Shown piece by piece: positions 6,707 through 14,396 of a stretch of DNA of 18,274 bases; within the stretch, counting starts at the first letter, position 1, and each line of letters opens with the position of its first letter. Origin of the DNA: an uncultured Collinsella sp. (GTDB lineage: Bacteria; Actinomycetota; Coriobacteriia; Coriobacteriales; Coriobacteriaceae); NCBI GenBank assembly GCA_900549355.1, contig UROA01000017.1, positions 1 to 18,274 on the forward strand. The letters run 5' to 3'. The position numbers and the translations under genes were made by a program. The notes beneath the pieces were generated by a model, which did not search any database, was not told the origin of the DNA, and worked only from the letters and a program-made list of their open reading frames with translations.

Positions 6707-7563
6707 TCATCCCCTTCAAGAAAACGCAGGGCATTACCCCAGTAGAGCCTTTCTCGCGCATCATCGCGCATGGGCACGGTATCGAGCGCCCGCTTGAGTT
6801 TGAACGCACGGAAGCGCGGCGTATTGCTGGCGAACATCACTTGATGCGATAACGCGCGCTCATACCACAGCGGCCCCATATCGACCGTGAAAAGACGCTG
6901 CATCATCTCCTCGGGCGAATCGATGTAAGTGATAGAGGTGTCCGTGTAGCAGTTGGGATACTTGAGCAGCATCGCCACGGTCTCGCGCACCCAGGGCCAG
7001 CCAAAGTGGGTCAAACTAAAACGCACATTTGGATGCGTTGCGATTGTGTGCTCAAATGCAAGCGGGTTACTGCGCGAGAGCTCTGCGCCCGGCTCCCAAG
7101 ACATACCGGCATGGAAAACCACCGGCTTGTTATAGCGCTCGCACAGCTCGTAAAGCGGCTCAGCCACAGCATCATCGGGGTCAAAACCCTGCTTTGCCGG
7201 ATGCAGACAAAGCCCCTTTGCCCCCAGCTCGGTAAAGGCGCGCTCCAATTCGCCTGCGGCACTGCTCACCCGCGGATCTACGCTCGCAAATCCCCACAGA
7301 CGATCGGGATGCGCGGCAACCAGCATGGCAATCTGGTCATTGGTGCCAAAATGCCCTCCGCATGCCGTGGTTACATCGAGCGGCATGAGCAAGCTCTTCT
7401 GCACATCGCAGACGTCCATCTCAACTTGAAGCTCGTCCCAATCCATGGGACCCATATGCCCCATACCAAATTCTCGTGACCAAAAACCGAATCCATCAGG
7501 CTCATCACCCGGCGTACAGATCTCGCCGTAGAGCATGGGCTGAACCAACATGTCGATAACCAT
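6703..7563 (-). CDS. Amidohydrolase family 2 (TIM-barrel) protein with altered metal ligands
   Basis: A 286-residue barrel protein of the amidohydrolase_2 type. Recognisable strands are LMPLDVTTA at 59-67, LWGFASVDPR at 89-98, GAKGLCLHP at 114-122, VVFHAG at 148-153 (H151), FSLTHFGWP at 182-190 (H186) and FASNTPRF at 244-251. The first strand reads VIDMLVQP, so the usual H-x-H is absent, and N247 replaces the usual aspartate of the S-D-x-P motif. H151 and H186 are kept. It may use another metal arrangement, be a decarboxylase or lyase relative, or not need metal (inference). The ATG at 7563 has GGAAAGGAG 6 nt upstream; a longer ATG at 7584 overlaps that site. The substrate is unknown. Confidence 0.78.
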   Translation of the reverse strand: MVIDMLVQPMLYGEICTPGDEPDGFGFWSREFGMGHMGPMDWDELQVEMDVCDVQKSLLMPLDVTTACGGHFGTNDQIAMLVAAHPDRLWGFASVDPRVSSAAGELERAFTELGAKGLCLHPAKQGFDPDDAVAEPLYELCERYNKPVVFHAGMSWEPGAELSRSNPLAFEHTIATHPNVRFSLTHFGWPWVRETVAMLLKYPNCYTDTSITYIDSPEEMMQRLFTVDMGPLWYERALSHQVMFASNTPRFRAFKLKRALDTVPMRDDARERLYWGNALRFLEGDE

Positions 7564-7590
7564 TTCGTACTCCTTTCCAGGCATTTGACC

Positions 7591-8391
7591 CTAGTACGGC
7601 TCAAACGAACCAATCACTCGGGACGACAGCTCAGCGCCCGCCTTCATACACGCCGGAATATTAAGGCCATCGATCACGCCCTTGGTAAACCCGGCAATAT
7701 ACGAGTCGCCGGCACCCACGGTATTAACGACCTTCTCCGCCGGTACGATCCCGCACTCATAGAAGCGCTCACCGTCATAGGCAATGCTCCCCTTCTCGCC
7801 AAGCGTGGCAACCGCAACGCGCGGTCCCAATTCCTGCACGTGGCGTACCCAGTCCCGCAGCTCAGGAGTGCCCTCTTCAAACGACATGAACGCATAGTCT
7901 ACGTAAGGAAAATGAGCCTCGCATGCATATTCGGGATCCTGGCTGAACACCGAGAAGTCCATAACCACCGTCTTGCCCGCATCATGCCATTCGGGCAGGA
8001 GGTCCAAACAATTGCCAAACAGGTCGGTATGAATGATGTCATGCTCTAGGATAAACGCCCGGTCGTCTTCATTCGGTCGATATGTCTCCATTACGCCATC
8101 GATTGCCTCGAGATGCACGCGATCGACGCCGTCTTTCAATGCCATGAGCATCACCGAGGTGTCGCCATCTTCCACCCGCAGATGTGAGATATCGAACCCC
8201 TCAGCGGCCAGCGCCTCTCTCATCTTGTCTCCGTACTCGTCCTTGCCGACAACCGACACGGCGGATACCGAAACGCCCATTCGTGCAAGATGGATACCCC
8301 AGTCAATGCCATTACCAGTCGGATAGAACACGCCGATGTTTTGATAGACGTCCGCGCAGCAAAAACCAGCCGCACACGCTTTAATACCCAT
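7591..8391 (-). CDS. PfkB-family sugar kinase, FrlD-like (first gene of the second module)
   Basis: A 266-residue ribokinase-fold enzyme. The anion-hole and catalytic motif NTVGAGDSYIAGF is at residues 223-235 with D229 the expected base, and ATLGEKGSIAYDGE at 195-208 is the usual ATP-site strand. The N-terminal substrate loop reads YPTGNGIDWG at 23-32, lacking the double glycine GGNAVN of the neighbour kinase, so the substrate probably differs. The closest recognisable family is fructoselysine 6-kinase (FrlD). It is followed by the amidohydrolase after 27 bp. The ATG at 8391 has GGAG 6 nt upstream. A terminator hairpin ends only 17 nt before the start codon, so expression may depend on read-through. 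Confidence 0.84.
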   Translation of the reverse strand: MGIKACAAGFCCADVYQNIGVFYPTGNGIDWGIHLARMGVSVSAVSVVGKDEYGDKMREALAAEGFDISHLRVEDGDTSVMLMALKDGVDRVHLEAIDGVMETYRPNEDDRAFILEHDIIHTDLFGNCLDLLPEWHDAGKTVVMDFSVFSQDPEYACEAHFPYVDYAFMSFEEGTPELRDWVRHVQELGPRVAVATLGEKGSIAYDGERFYECGIVPAEKVVNTVGAGDSYIAGFTKGVIDGLNIPACMKAGAELSSRVIGSFEPY

Positions 8392-8408
8392 GGTCTTCTC
8401 CAATGTTC

Positions 8409-8442
8409 AAAAGGGGACCCGCCACATGGCGAGCCCCCTTTT
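8409..8442. terminator. Intrinsic terminator or attenuator between the two kinase genes
   Basis: AAAAGGGG pairs with CCCCTTTT, with an inner GCC-ACAT-GGC stem. Both sides have the run needed, so it can act in either direction. Leftward it lies about 70 bp after the FrlD-like stop and 17 nt before the next kinase ATG. Confidence 0.75.
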
Positions 8443-8512
8443 CGCATTCCGCTTATTGTTTTGCATCGGCCGTCCAAGGCCTCGTAGCCAGACCGCCGTA
8501 CGCTTTCTTAAG

Positions 8513-9376
8513 CTATTCGACGATTGGTGCTCCGTGGCCCCAAGAACCTTCCATACCGCACACGGTCGAGGCAAACCCGGCAGCAAAGTCGAGCGCGCGC
8601 TCGATGGCCTCGGCGCCATCCTCACCGCGCTTGGCGGAATCGAGATAGCACATCAAAAACGAGGTGAGGAACGAGTCGCCCGCCCCCATGGTGTCCTTCA
8701 TGTCCGTTACCGGTTTAGCCAGCTGGCGGTAATAACGCTCGCCGTCGTAAGCAATGCAGCCCTCGGCGCCCGCCGTAGCCGACACAAAACGCGGACCCAG
8801 GCCCTTCACCCATGCCAGACGCTCGCGAATCTCGTCCTCACTCGCGGCATCCGCCGCACTAAAGAAAGCGAAATCGACGTAGGGCGCAATCTGCTCGTAG
8901 TACTCGTCGGTGGAGTCGTCCGAAAAGTCAAAAGAGACCGTGACGCCCGCAGTCTTCAGCTTGGGCAGCTCGCGCTCGGTAAAGCAATAGTTGCCCGAAT
9001 GAACCACATCGAACTGCTTCATGTACGAAAGGTCAAAGCGATCGAGGACATAGCGCGCATCGCCACGGATACCGCCCTCGTTGGAGCCGAGGAAGACACG
9101 GTCACCGTCAACGACGGTCACGCGAGCCGCTCCGTTCTCGCCAATCATCTGCTCGCACTTGTCAAGCTCGATACCTTCATCCTCGAGGCTTGCAATGACA
9201 TGCTCGGCAGCGGCGTCATTGCCAAAAATGCCCATGTATGCGGAGCGTGCGGCACCGCATTTCTTGGCATAAACGGCGAAGTTCACCGCATTGCCGCCGG
9301 GATACATGGTGTGGATATGCTCGTAGCGATCGACGACGTTGTCGCCAAATCCGAGCGCGTTAACGTTAAATGCCAT
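8513..9376 (-). CDS. frlD: Fructoselysine 6-kinase-like PfkB enzyme (FrlD)
   Basis: A 287-residue PfkB kinase that should phosphorylate C6 of an Amadori product such as fructoselysine with ATP in the cytoplasm. It carries GDNVVDRY at 11-18, the substrate loop YPGGNAVNFAVY at 25-36, VSFDFSDDSTD at 147-157 and KDTMGAGDSFLTSF at 227-240 (base D233). These align by eye with E. coli FrlD (GDNCVDIYP, GGNAVNVAVY, FDFSD, DTMGAGDSF). It follows the FrlB-like gene after 14 bp, which supports the pathway. The ATG at 9376 has AAGGGG and AAAGG upstream. The length slightly exceeds E. coli FrlD because of a C-terminal tail GSWGHGAPIVE. Substrate scope among Amadori compounds is inferred. Confidence 0.85.
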   Translation of the reverse strand: MAFNVNALGFGDNVVDRYEHIHTMYPGGNAVNFAVYAKKCGAARSAYMGIFGNDAAAEHVIASLEDEGIELDKCEQMIGENGAARVTVVDGDRVFLGSNEGGIRGDARYVLDRFDLSYMKQFDVVHSGNYCFTERELPKLKTAGVTVSFDFSDDSTDEYYEQIAPYVDFAFFSAADAASEDEIRERLAWVKGLGPRFVSATAGAEGCIAYDGERYYRQLAKPVTDMKDTMGAGDSFLTSFLMCYLDSAKRGEDGAEAIERALDFAAGFASTVCGMEGSWGHGAPIVE

Positions 9377-9390
9377 GGCCTTTGCCCCTT

Positions 9391-10359
9391 CTAGTACTCG
9401 ACAACACCCATATAGCGACGGAAATCGGGATCGTGATCAAACACCTTGCCGCGTGCAGCACGCAGCTCGCAGTTCATGGCGTAGAACAGCACCGGGTCCA
9501 GATAGGCACGGACGCTCGCCGGCACGGCTTCCATACCGTACTCCTTGGCATCGAGCACCATCAGCGTATCGGTATGCGTCTTAAGGAACGCCAGGGCGCG
9601 CTCGTCCATAGCACGGCACTCGCTGGAGCCCATCTGCAGGAAGTAAAAAACGCCATCCTGAGTAGCCTCGAAGGGACCGTGGAAGTACTCGGCAGAGTGG
9701 ATGTAGCTACAGTGCTGCCACTGCATCTCCATAAGAGAGCAGATAGCGAAACCGTAGGTCTGGCTAAAGTTGGGACCGCTGCCCAGAATGTAGAAGAACT
9801 CGTGCTCCTGGCAAAGCTTGGCAAAGCGATCGCCCAGCTCGGCATTTACCTTCTCGCGTGCCGGGGGAAGAATCTTATCCATCTCGGCGATACCGGCATA
9901 CATATCGGCAAGATCGGCGTAGCCCTCCTGCTGATCGAGCAGCTCGGCCGCAAGCGACAGCGAAATGCCAGCGGGGACCTCGGCCTGCGGCACGCCCTCG
10001 CCCCACGGGTAGACCCACGTGGTCCACTTGCCGGTGTCGATCTTAGATCCAGCGTTGTCGGTCTGGGCGATCACCGTAGCGCCGGCAGCAAGGGCAATCT
10101 CGCAGCCCTCGACGACCTCGGGGGTGTTGCCACTGTGGCTACAAGCGATGACCAGGGACTTCTCGCCCAGACGACGCGGACGCATGATATCGAACTCGCG
10201 AGCCGTATAGATATACGAAGTGAAGGTGGTTGCCTCGCGCTGCAGAAGCTCATGGGCCGGGATCAAATCGATCATGGAGCCACCGCAAGCAATCCAGTAG
10301 ACGCTGTCGAACTTGCCTTTCTCGGCAATTGCCTCTTTGATCAGATCGTGTGCGTTCAT
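9391..10359 (-). CDS. frlB: FrlB-like sugar-phosphate amine deglycase (SIS domains)
   Basis: A 322-residue double-SIS protein. It should split a 6-phosphorylated Amadori compound (fructoselysine 6-phosphate) with water into glucose 6-phosphate and the free amine. Motifs: VYWIACGGSM at 20-29, ACSHSGNTPEVVEG at 72-85, ILGSGPN at 191-197, LMEMQWQH at 209-216, and SAEYFHGPFE at 222-231, where E224 and H227 lie at the expected catalytic segment. The C-terminus DHDPDFRRYMGVVEY closely resembles the E. coli FrlB end DHNPDERRYYGGLVEY. No glutaminase domain is present, so it is not GlmS. The ATG at 10359 has AAAGGAA 6 nt upstream; the frame upstream to 10392 has none. Related glucoselysine (GfrF) or fructose-asparagine (FraB) deglycases are alternatives. 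Confidence 0.88.
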   Translation of the reverse strand: MNAHDLIKEAIAEKGKFDSVYWIACGGSMIDLIPAHELLQREATTFTSYIYTAREFDIMRPRRLGEKSLVIACSHSGNTPEVVEGCEIALAAGATVIAQTDNAGSKIDTGKWTTWVYPWGEGVPQAEVPAGISLSLAAELLDQQEGYADLADMYAGIAEMDKILPPAREKVNAELGDRFAKLCQEHEFFYILGSGPNFSQTYGFAICSLMEMQWQHCSYIHSAEYFHGPFEATQDGVFYFLQMGSSECRAMDERALAFLKTHTDTLMVLDAKEYGMEAVPASVRAYLDPVLFYAMNCELRAARGKVFDHDPDFRRYMGVVEY

Positions 10360-10379
10360 ATCCAGTTCCTTTCTTATTT

Positions 10380-10411
10380 GGCCCGCAATCAATGACGTTG
10401 GTTGCGTGGCC
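10380..10411. repeat. Intercistronic inverted repeat between frlC and frlB
   Basis: GGCCCGCAA (10380-10388) faces TTGCGTGGCC (10402-10411): nine pairs, one bulge, 13-base loop. It fills most of the 62-bp gap, the only sizeable gap inside this operon. No U-run follows, so it is more likely an mRNA stability or processing hairpin than a terminator. Confidence 0.4.
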
Positions 10412-10421
10412 GATGGTTGTT

Positions 10422-11273
10422 TTAGTCAATCAGATATTTCTCGAATGCGGCCATGTTCTTGGCATCTGCCGCCGCCGGATCATCGTAGTAACGACCGTCC
10501 GTGATTTCCTGGCCCAGCATGCCGTCGAAACCATGGGCGTTGAGCGTGGCGACGAAGGCGTCCATATCGTGCTTGCCATCGCCCCACACCAGATGGCCAT
10601 ACGGGTCACCGTCGATAAAGTGCATCTCGTGAATTGCCCCATCACCAAAGGCGGCAAACCAGTCCTCGAGCGTCTCGCCTGCAACGCCCATCGCGGTTGT
10701 ATCAACCATGGGCTGTAAGTACGGGCTCGCGACCTCGTCAATCATGCGCTTCGCATCGGAAACCGTCGTCACAAGGTTGCTCTCCTCGGGACGCAGGCTT
10801 TCCATCGTAAGCACCAGACCGTGCTCGCCGGCATACTCCGCCAGAATGGACAAGTGCTCGCGGCTGCGCTTCCAGGCTTCCTCGCGGTCCTCGTCCCAGT
10901 CGCCCCAGCCCGAGTTGATGGACATGCGGTCGCACCCAAGTACCTCGGCAAGCTCAATGCCGTGCTTAAAGTACGCCAAGCTGCGCTGTTCATGCAGCGG
11001 TTTGCGTGCGCAGTACTGCCAAGGATAGACAACATTCTCGGGACACAGAGTACGATACCTAAGCCCACGGTCTGCAGCCTTTTTCGCCAGGACCTCAGCT
11101 TCAAAGTAGCCCGTGTGGTCGAGCGTCACATGCGGCTCCGCACACCACAGCTCAATGGACTCAAAGCCCAAACGCTGCTGCACATCAAGGAAGTAATCGA
11201 GCGACCACATGATGTAGTGGATATTCATGCCCGCAATCTGTTCGCGGTGCAGCGTCGGTTTGGATTCAGACAT
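10422..11273 (-). CDS. frlC: FrlC-like sugar (phosphate) isomerase/epimerase
   Basis: A 283-residue xylose-isomerase-like TIM barrel. The expected metal ligands are visible: E158 in LTMESLRPEESN, D191 in PMVDTTAM, H218 in HEMHFIDGDP and E256 in GQEITDG. The barrel opens with GFESIELWCAEPHV at 36-49 and CPENVVYPW at 77-85, similar by eye to E. coli FrlC (YDGIEIWGGRPH, TPETNGYPY). FrlC interconverts psicoselysine and fructoselysine at C3, feeding the FrlD/FrlB steps. The SD AAGGAGG is inside the end of the preceding gene, and only one base separates that stop from this ATG, so the two are translationally coupled. A tagatose or psicose epimerase specificity remains possible. Confidence 0.8.
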   Translation of the reverse strand: MSESKPTLHREQIAGMNIHYIMWSLDYFLDVQQRLGFESIELWCAEPHVTLDHTGYFEAEVLAKKAADRGLRYRTLCPENVVYPWQYCARKPLHEQRSLAYFKHGIELAEVLGCDRMSINSGWGDWDEDREEAWKRSREHLSILAEYAGEHGLVLTMESLRPEESNLVTTVSDAKRMIDEVASPYLQPMVDTTAMGVAGETLEDWFAAFGDGAIHEMHFIDGDPYGHLVWGDGKHDMDAFVATLNAHGFDGMLGQEITDGRYYDDPAAADAKNMAAFEKYLID

Positions 11274-11274
11274 C

Positions 11275-12858
11275 TTATGCCTCCTTATTTCGATCGAACA
11301 CGATTTGTCCGTCCGACATCGTCATGTCAACCGCAAGATCGCGTGCGTCGCGATAATCGAGGTCGAACACATCCCGATCGAGCACGCAGATATCGGCAAG
11401 CTTGCCAACCTCGAGCGTACCCAGCTCGTCTTCGCGCATCAGGTCGTACGCGCCCCCGGCAGTCCAAGCGCACAAGAGCTCGACAAGCGTCAGCGTGTTG
11501 ACCTCATTCACGGGCAGTCCGTCGTCGAAGTATCCGCCGCACGCACTGTAGATTGACTCGCCCAAGCTCGGAATCAACAGCGGCAAATCCGTGCCACAGC
11601 ACACTGTGCATCCGGAATCTTCCATGCCGCGGCGATTCCAGCTGTGCAAAAGTCGCGTCTCGCCAATTTGTCGACGCATCATCGACAGGCAATCCTCGCG
11701 CCGGTCCAGCGTCAGAATCTGCGGATAGACCTCGCAAATTCCACCTAACTTGCCAAACTTGACAAGATCGGTCGGGTCAGAGTTCTCGAGATCGGTAATC
11801 GCATGGCGACGAAGCATCCGTCCATGCTCGTCTCGAGGCAGCGAGGCATAGAGCGCCACGGTGCGACGAACGGCGCCATCGCCCTGGCAATGCAAGGAAT
11901 ATCGGAAGCCGTCAGCATCAATTGCACGCAGCTCGTTCTCAATCAGATCCCACTCTGGCTCCTCGACGACCGTCTTGCCGGCAGCGCCCGCATCGGCCGT
12001 GTCCTCATAGGGATCAATCATCTCGGCAAGCCCCGCCCATACGCCGCGATCGGTCATACGGTTGAAGCCAGAAAAACGAACGAACGGTCCCCGGAAGCGC
12101 TCTCGCGCCTCGCGGGCATATGCCAGATTTGCACCGGCACCCACCGGCTGCGACATCATAGAGACGCGAACCGTCAGCTCACCAGATTCCTCACGGCGAG
12201 CCATTTCGTCGGCAAAGCCGTAGTAGTCATCAAACGCCATCTCCTTGATGGCGGTAACGCCGCGCTCGTTAAGCATGCTCATGTAGTCCGAATACCCGGC
12301 ACGCACCTCGGGCAGCGCGAGGAAATCGCTCATCATGCGCCAGATCTTCTCGGCATAGCACGCCTGGGGTGTAAAGCCGTATCGCGCACTGGCGGCAGCA
12401 TTGAGAACGCAGGTCTCCGCACCCGGTGTAAAGCAGACGACAGGGATATCGCCAAAACAATCGTCAAACACAGCTGCCGTATTTGCGTTCTCGGCATCCG
12501 ATGCCAACGTTTCGGGTAGGTTGTGGCCAAAAGCCGCCGCGCAATCCGGATGATCTTCTTTCCATGCACGCAAGAGCGACACGGCCTCTTTGGCATCATC
12601 GATGCCGGACAGATCAGTCCCCAACGTCCGCAGCGCCCAACCTGTATAGAAGGTATGCACATCGATCAGGCCGGGCATGACAGTGCGGTCGCCCAGGTCA
12701 ACTACCTCGTCCGCCTGGGTCAAATACGAAGCTACCTCACACTTGGTGCCAACAGCCTCAATTCGATTGCCACGGACCGCTACGAAACCTTCAAACGGCA
12801 GGTCCCCCGTACCGGTAAAGACGCTCTTAGACGTCAGGACCGTCAAACGATCAGACAT
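11275..12858 (-). CDS. YtcJ-like metal-dependent amidohydrolase (amidohydrolase_3)
   Basis: A 527-residue cytoplasmic-type hydrolase without a signal peptide. It has the composite-domain opening FVAVRGNRIEAVG (25-37), MPGLIDVHTFYTG (61-73), ITAIKEMAF-like VTAIKEMAF (201-209), LHCQGDGAVRRT (322-333), RRHAITDLE (350-358), CGTDLP (421-426) and a C-terminal LEVGKLADICVLDRD (482-496). H68, H323, H352 and D424 are at expected places, while the second histidine of H-x-H is F70. The family hydrolyses amide or cyclic C-N bonds, but the substrate is not known. In this operon it could deacylate or open a modified amino acid or glycated peptide (inference). AGGTGG lies 5 nt before the ATG at 12858; it starts 9 bp after the carrier stop. 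Confidence 0.83.
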   Translation of the reverse strand: MSDRLTVLTSKSVFTGTGDLPFEGFVAVRGNRIEAVGTKCEVASYLTQADEVVDLGDRTVMPGLIDVHTFYTGWALRTLGTDLSGIDDAKEAVSLLRAWKEDHPDCAAAFGHNLPETLASDAENANTAAVFDDCFGDIPVVCFTPGAETCVLNAAASARYGFTPQACYAEKIWRMMSDFLALPEVRAGYSDYMSMLNERGVTAIKEMAFDDYYGFADEMARREESGELTVRVSMMSQPVGAGANLAYAREARERFRGPFVRFSGFNRMTDRGVWAGLAEMIDPYEDTADAGAAGKTVVEEPEWDLIENELRAIDADGFRYSLHCQGDGAVRRTVALYASLPRDEHGRMLRRHAITDLENSDPTDLVKFGKLGGICEVYPQILTLDRREDCLSMMRRQIGETRLLHSWNRRGMEDSGCTVCCGTDLPLLIPSLGESIYSACGGYFDDGLPVNEVNTLTLVELLCAWTAGGAYDLMREDELGTLEVGKLADICVLDRDVFDLDYRDARDLAVDMTMSDGQIVFDRNKEA

Positions 12859-12867
12859 CACAACCAC

Positions 12868-14331
12868 CTACACCGGAAGCATGCCAGAGATTGCCGTTAC
12901 AATCACGCCAAAGACGACCATGAAAATGAAGAACTTCCAAATGGTCTTCCACCATTGGCCAAACGAAATCCTAGCCACGGCAAGACCAGCGACCGTCATG
13001 CCCGCCACGGGGCTGATGGTGTTGATGGTCTGGTTGGCAAACTGGAGCGCGGTGACGGCCGCCTCGGGATTGAGGCCCATGAGCTCGGTCAGGGGGCCCA
13101 TAACGGGCATGGTGAGCGCCGCCAGGCCAGAACTCGAGGGAACCAGCAAAGAGAGCAGGCCAAGGACGATATACATAAACGTGGTGTAGACGGCGGCGGG
13201 TGCACCGGCGAGCGCGGTAGCGAGCGCCTGGAGGATGGTGTCGATGATCATGCCGCCCTCGGCGATGACCAGAATACCGCGAGCGATACCGATAACGATG
13301 GCAGCGTACGCAAAGTCGGCGAGACCCTTAACGAACTCCTCTGCGATTGTCTGCTGGTCAAGGCCGCCCAGGATACCGGCAAGCAAGCCCATGCCAAGGA
13401 ACACGGCGGAAATCTCATTCATGTACCAGCCCTGGGTAACAAGACCCCAGACGATAATGCCCATACCGCAAGCAAAATCGATAAGCACGAGCTTCTGACG
13501 GATAGTGAACTCTTCCTCGATGGAGGCATCGGTCACGGAAAACTCAATACGCTTGAGCTTATCGTCCTCGTACACAATGGACGACTCGGGGTTTTTCTTG
13601 ACGCGCATGGCGTAGCGCATGGCCCATGCGATACCGACGGCAGTGAAGATGACCCAAGAAACGGCGCGCAGCCACAGTTGCGGATTACCCTCGATGCCAA
13701 TGATGCCTTGGGCGATCAAAACATTAAACGGGTCGATGGTCGAAGCACAATATCCCAGGTTAGGACCAAGGAAGCAGATGATGAATGCCGTCATCGAGTC
13801 ATAACCGATACCCATCATGATGGGAATGAAGATGGCATAGAACGGCAGGGCTTCCTCAGACATACCAAACGTAGTGCCGCAAATGGACAGCAATGTCATC
13901 GTGATGGGAATGATGAGGATGTCCTTGTTCTTGAGCTTTTTAATCACACGGCTCATGCCGGCATTCAAAGCGTTGGTCTTGGTGATGATCGCGAACGATC
14001 CGCCAATCAATAAGACGAACGCAACGACGTCGGCAGCCTCTTGGATACCCTTGGTGGGCGCTTGCAGAACCGCGAAGATATCCTGGCCCAGATTGATGGT
14101 CTCGCCGGTCTCGGAATCGGTGTAGTTCTTATCGACCTGTTCATAGGTTCCAGCAACGGCGACTTCACGCTCGCCCGCCGCTGTCGAAATCGTCTTGCGC
14201 TGATACTGACCAGAGGGAACGATCCAAGTCAGGACCGCAAAGACAACGATCAGCAAGAACATGATCGTATAGACATGCGGTAATTTGAACTTAAAACGTC
14301 TGTTTGTCTTCTTCGCCTTCGTATCTGACAT
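12868..14331 (-). CDS. YfcC-type secondary carrier (C4-dicarboxylate anaerobic carrier-like, ion transporter superfamily)
   Basis: A 487-residue membrane protein with a basic N-terminus (KAKKTNRRFKFK) and the first helix at about 19-39 followed by VPSGQYQR, the classic start of YfcC/DcuC-type carriers. About ten or more further helices follow, including 100-118, 138-152, 163-193, 219-240 and a hydrophobic second half. The re-entrant-loop-like LLVPSSSGLAALTMPVMGPL and the QFANQTINTISPVAGM stretch sit near residues 410-455. Members carry carboxylates or amino acids, often with sodium or protons. As first gene of the Amadori operon it is the likely importer of a glycated amino acid (inference). 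GGAGG lies 5 nt before the ATG at 14331. An open frame to 14526 crosses the promoter and terminator and is rejected. Confidence 0.87.
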   Translation of the reverse strand: MSDTKAKKTNRRFKFKLPHVYTIMFLLIVVFAVLTWIVPSGQYQRKTISTAAGEREVAVAGTYEQVDKNYTDSETGETINLGQDIFAVLQAPTKGIQEAADVVAFVLLIGGSFAIITKTNALNAGMSRVIKKLKNKDILIIPITMTLLSICGTTFGMSEEALPFYAIFIPIMMGIGYDSMTAFIICFLGPNLGYCASTIDPFNVLIAQGIIGIEGNPQLWLRAVSWVIFTAVGIAWAMRYAMRVKKNPESSIVYEDDKLKRIEFSVTDASIEEEFTIRQKLVLIDFACGMGIIVWGLVTQGWYMNEISAVFLGMGLLAGILGGLDQQTIAEEFVKGLADFAYAAIVIGIARGILVIAEGGMIIDTILQALATALAGAPAAVYTTFMYIVLGLLSLLVPSSSGLAALTMPVMGPLTELMGLNPEAAVTALQFANQTINTISPVAGMTVAGLAVARISFGQWWKTIWKFFIFMVVFGVIVTAISGMLPV

Positions 14332-14373
14332 AGATACCTCCAAAGAACTCGAGACTGCATCGCATCTCGCTTC

Positions 14374-14396
14374 AACGTTTGCATAAGGCAAACGTT
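14374..14396. promoter_or_regulatory. Candidate operator: perfect 9-bp inverted repeat
   Basis: AACGTTTGC-ATAAG-GCAAACGTT is a perfect dyad in the 5' leader of the carrier operon, 43-65 nt before the start codon and just downstream of the predicted transcription start. It could be the binding site of the GntR regulator encoded next door or of another repressor. Its sequence does not match the usual GT-N-TA-N-AC pattern of HutC-type GntR proteins. Confidence 0.55.

Noticed and set aside
8390..10395. Two plus-strand frames of over 330 codons
   Set aside because: They mirror the FrlD-like and FrlB-like genes; no start signals or motifs of their own.
12523..14013. Plus-strand 496-codon frame
   Set aside because: It is antisense to the YfcC-type carrier and part of the amidohydrolase; its product is low-complexity and rich in D, H, N and G.
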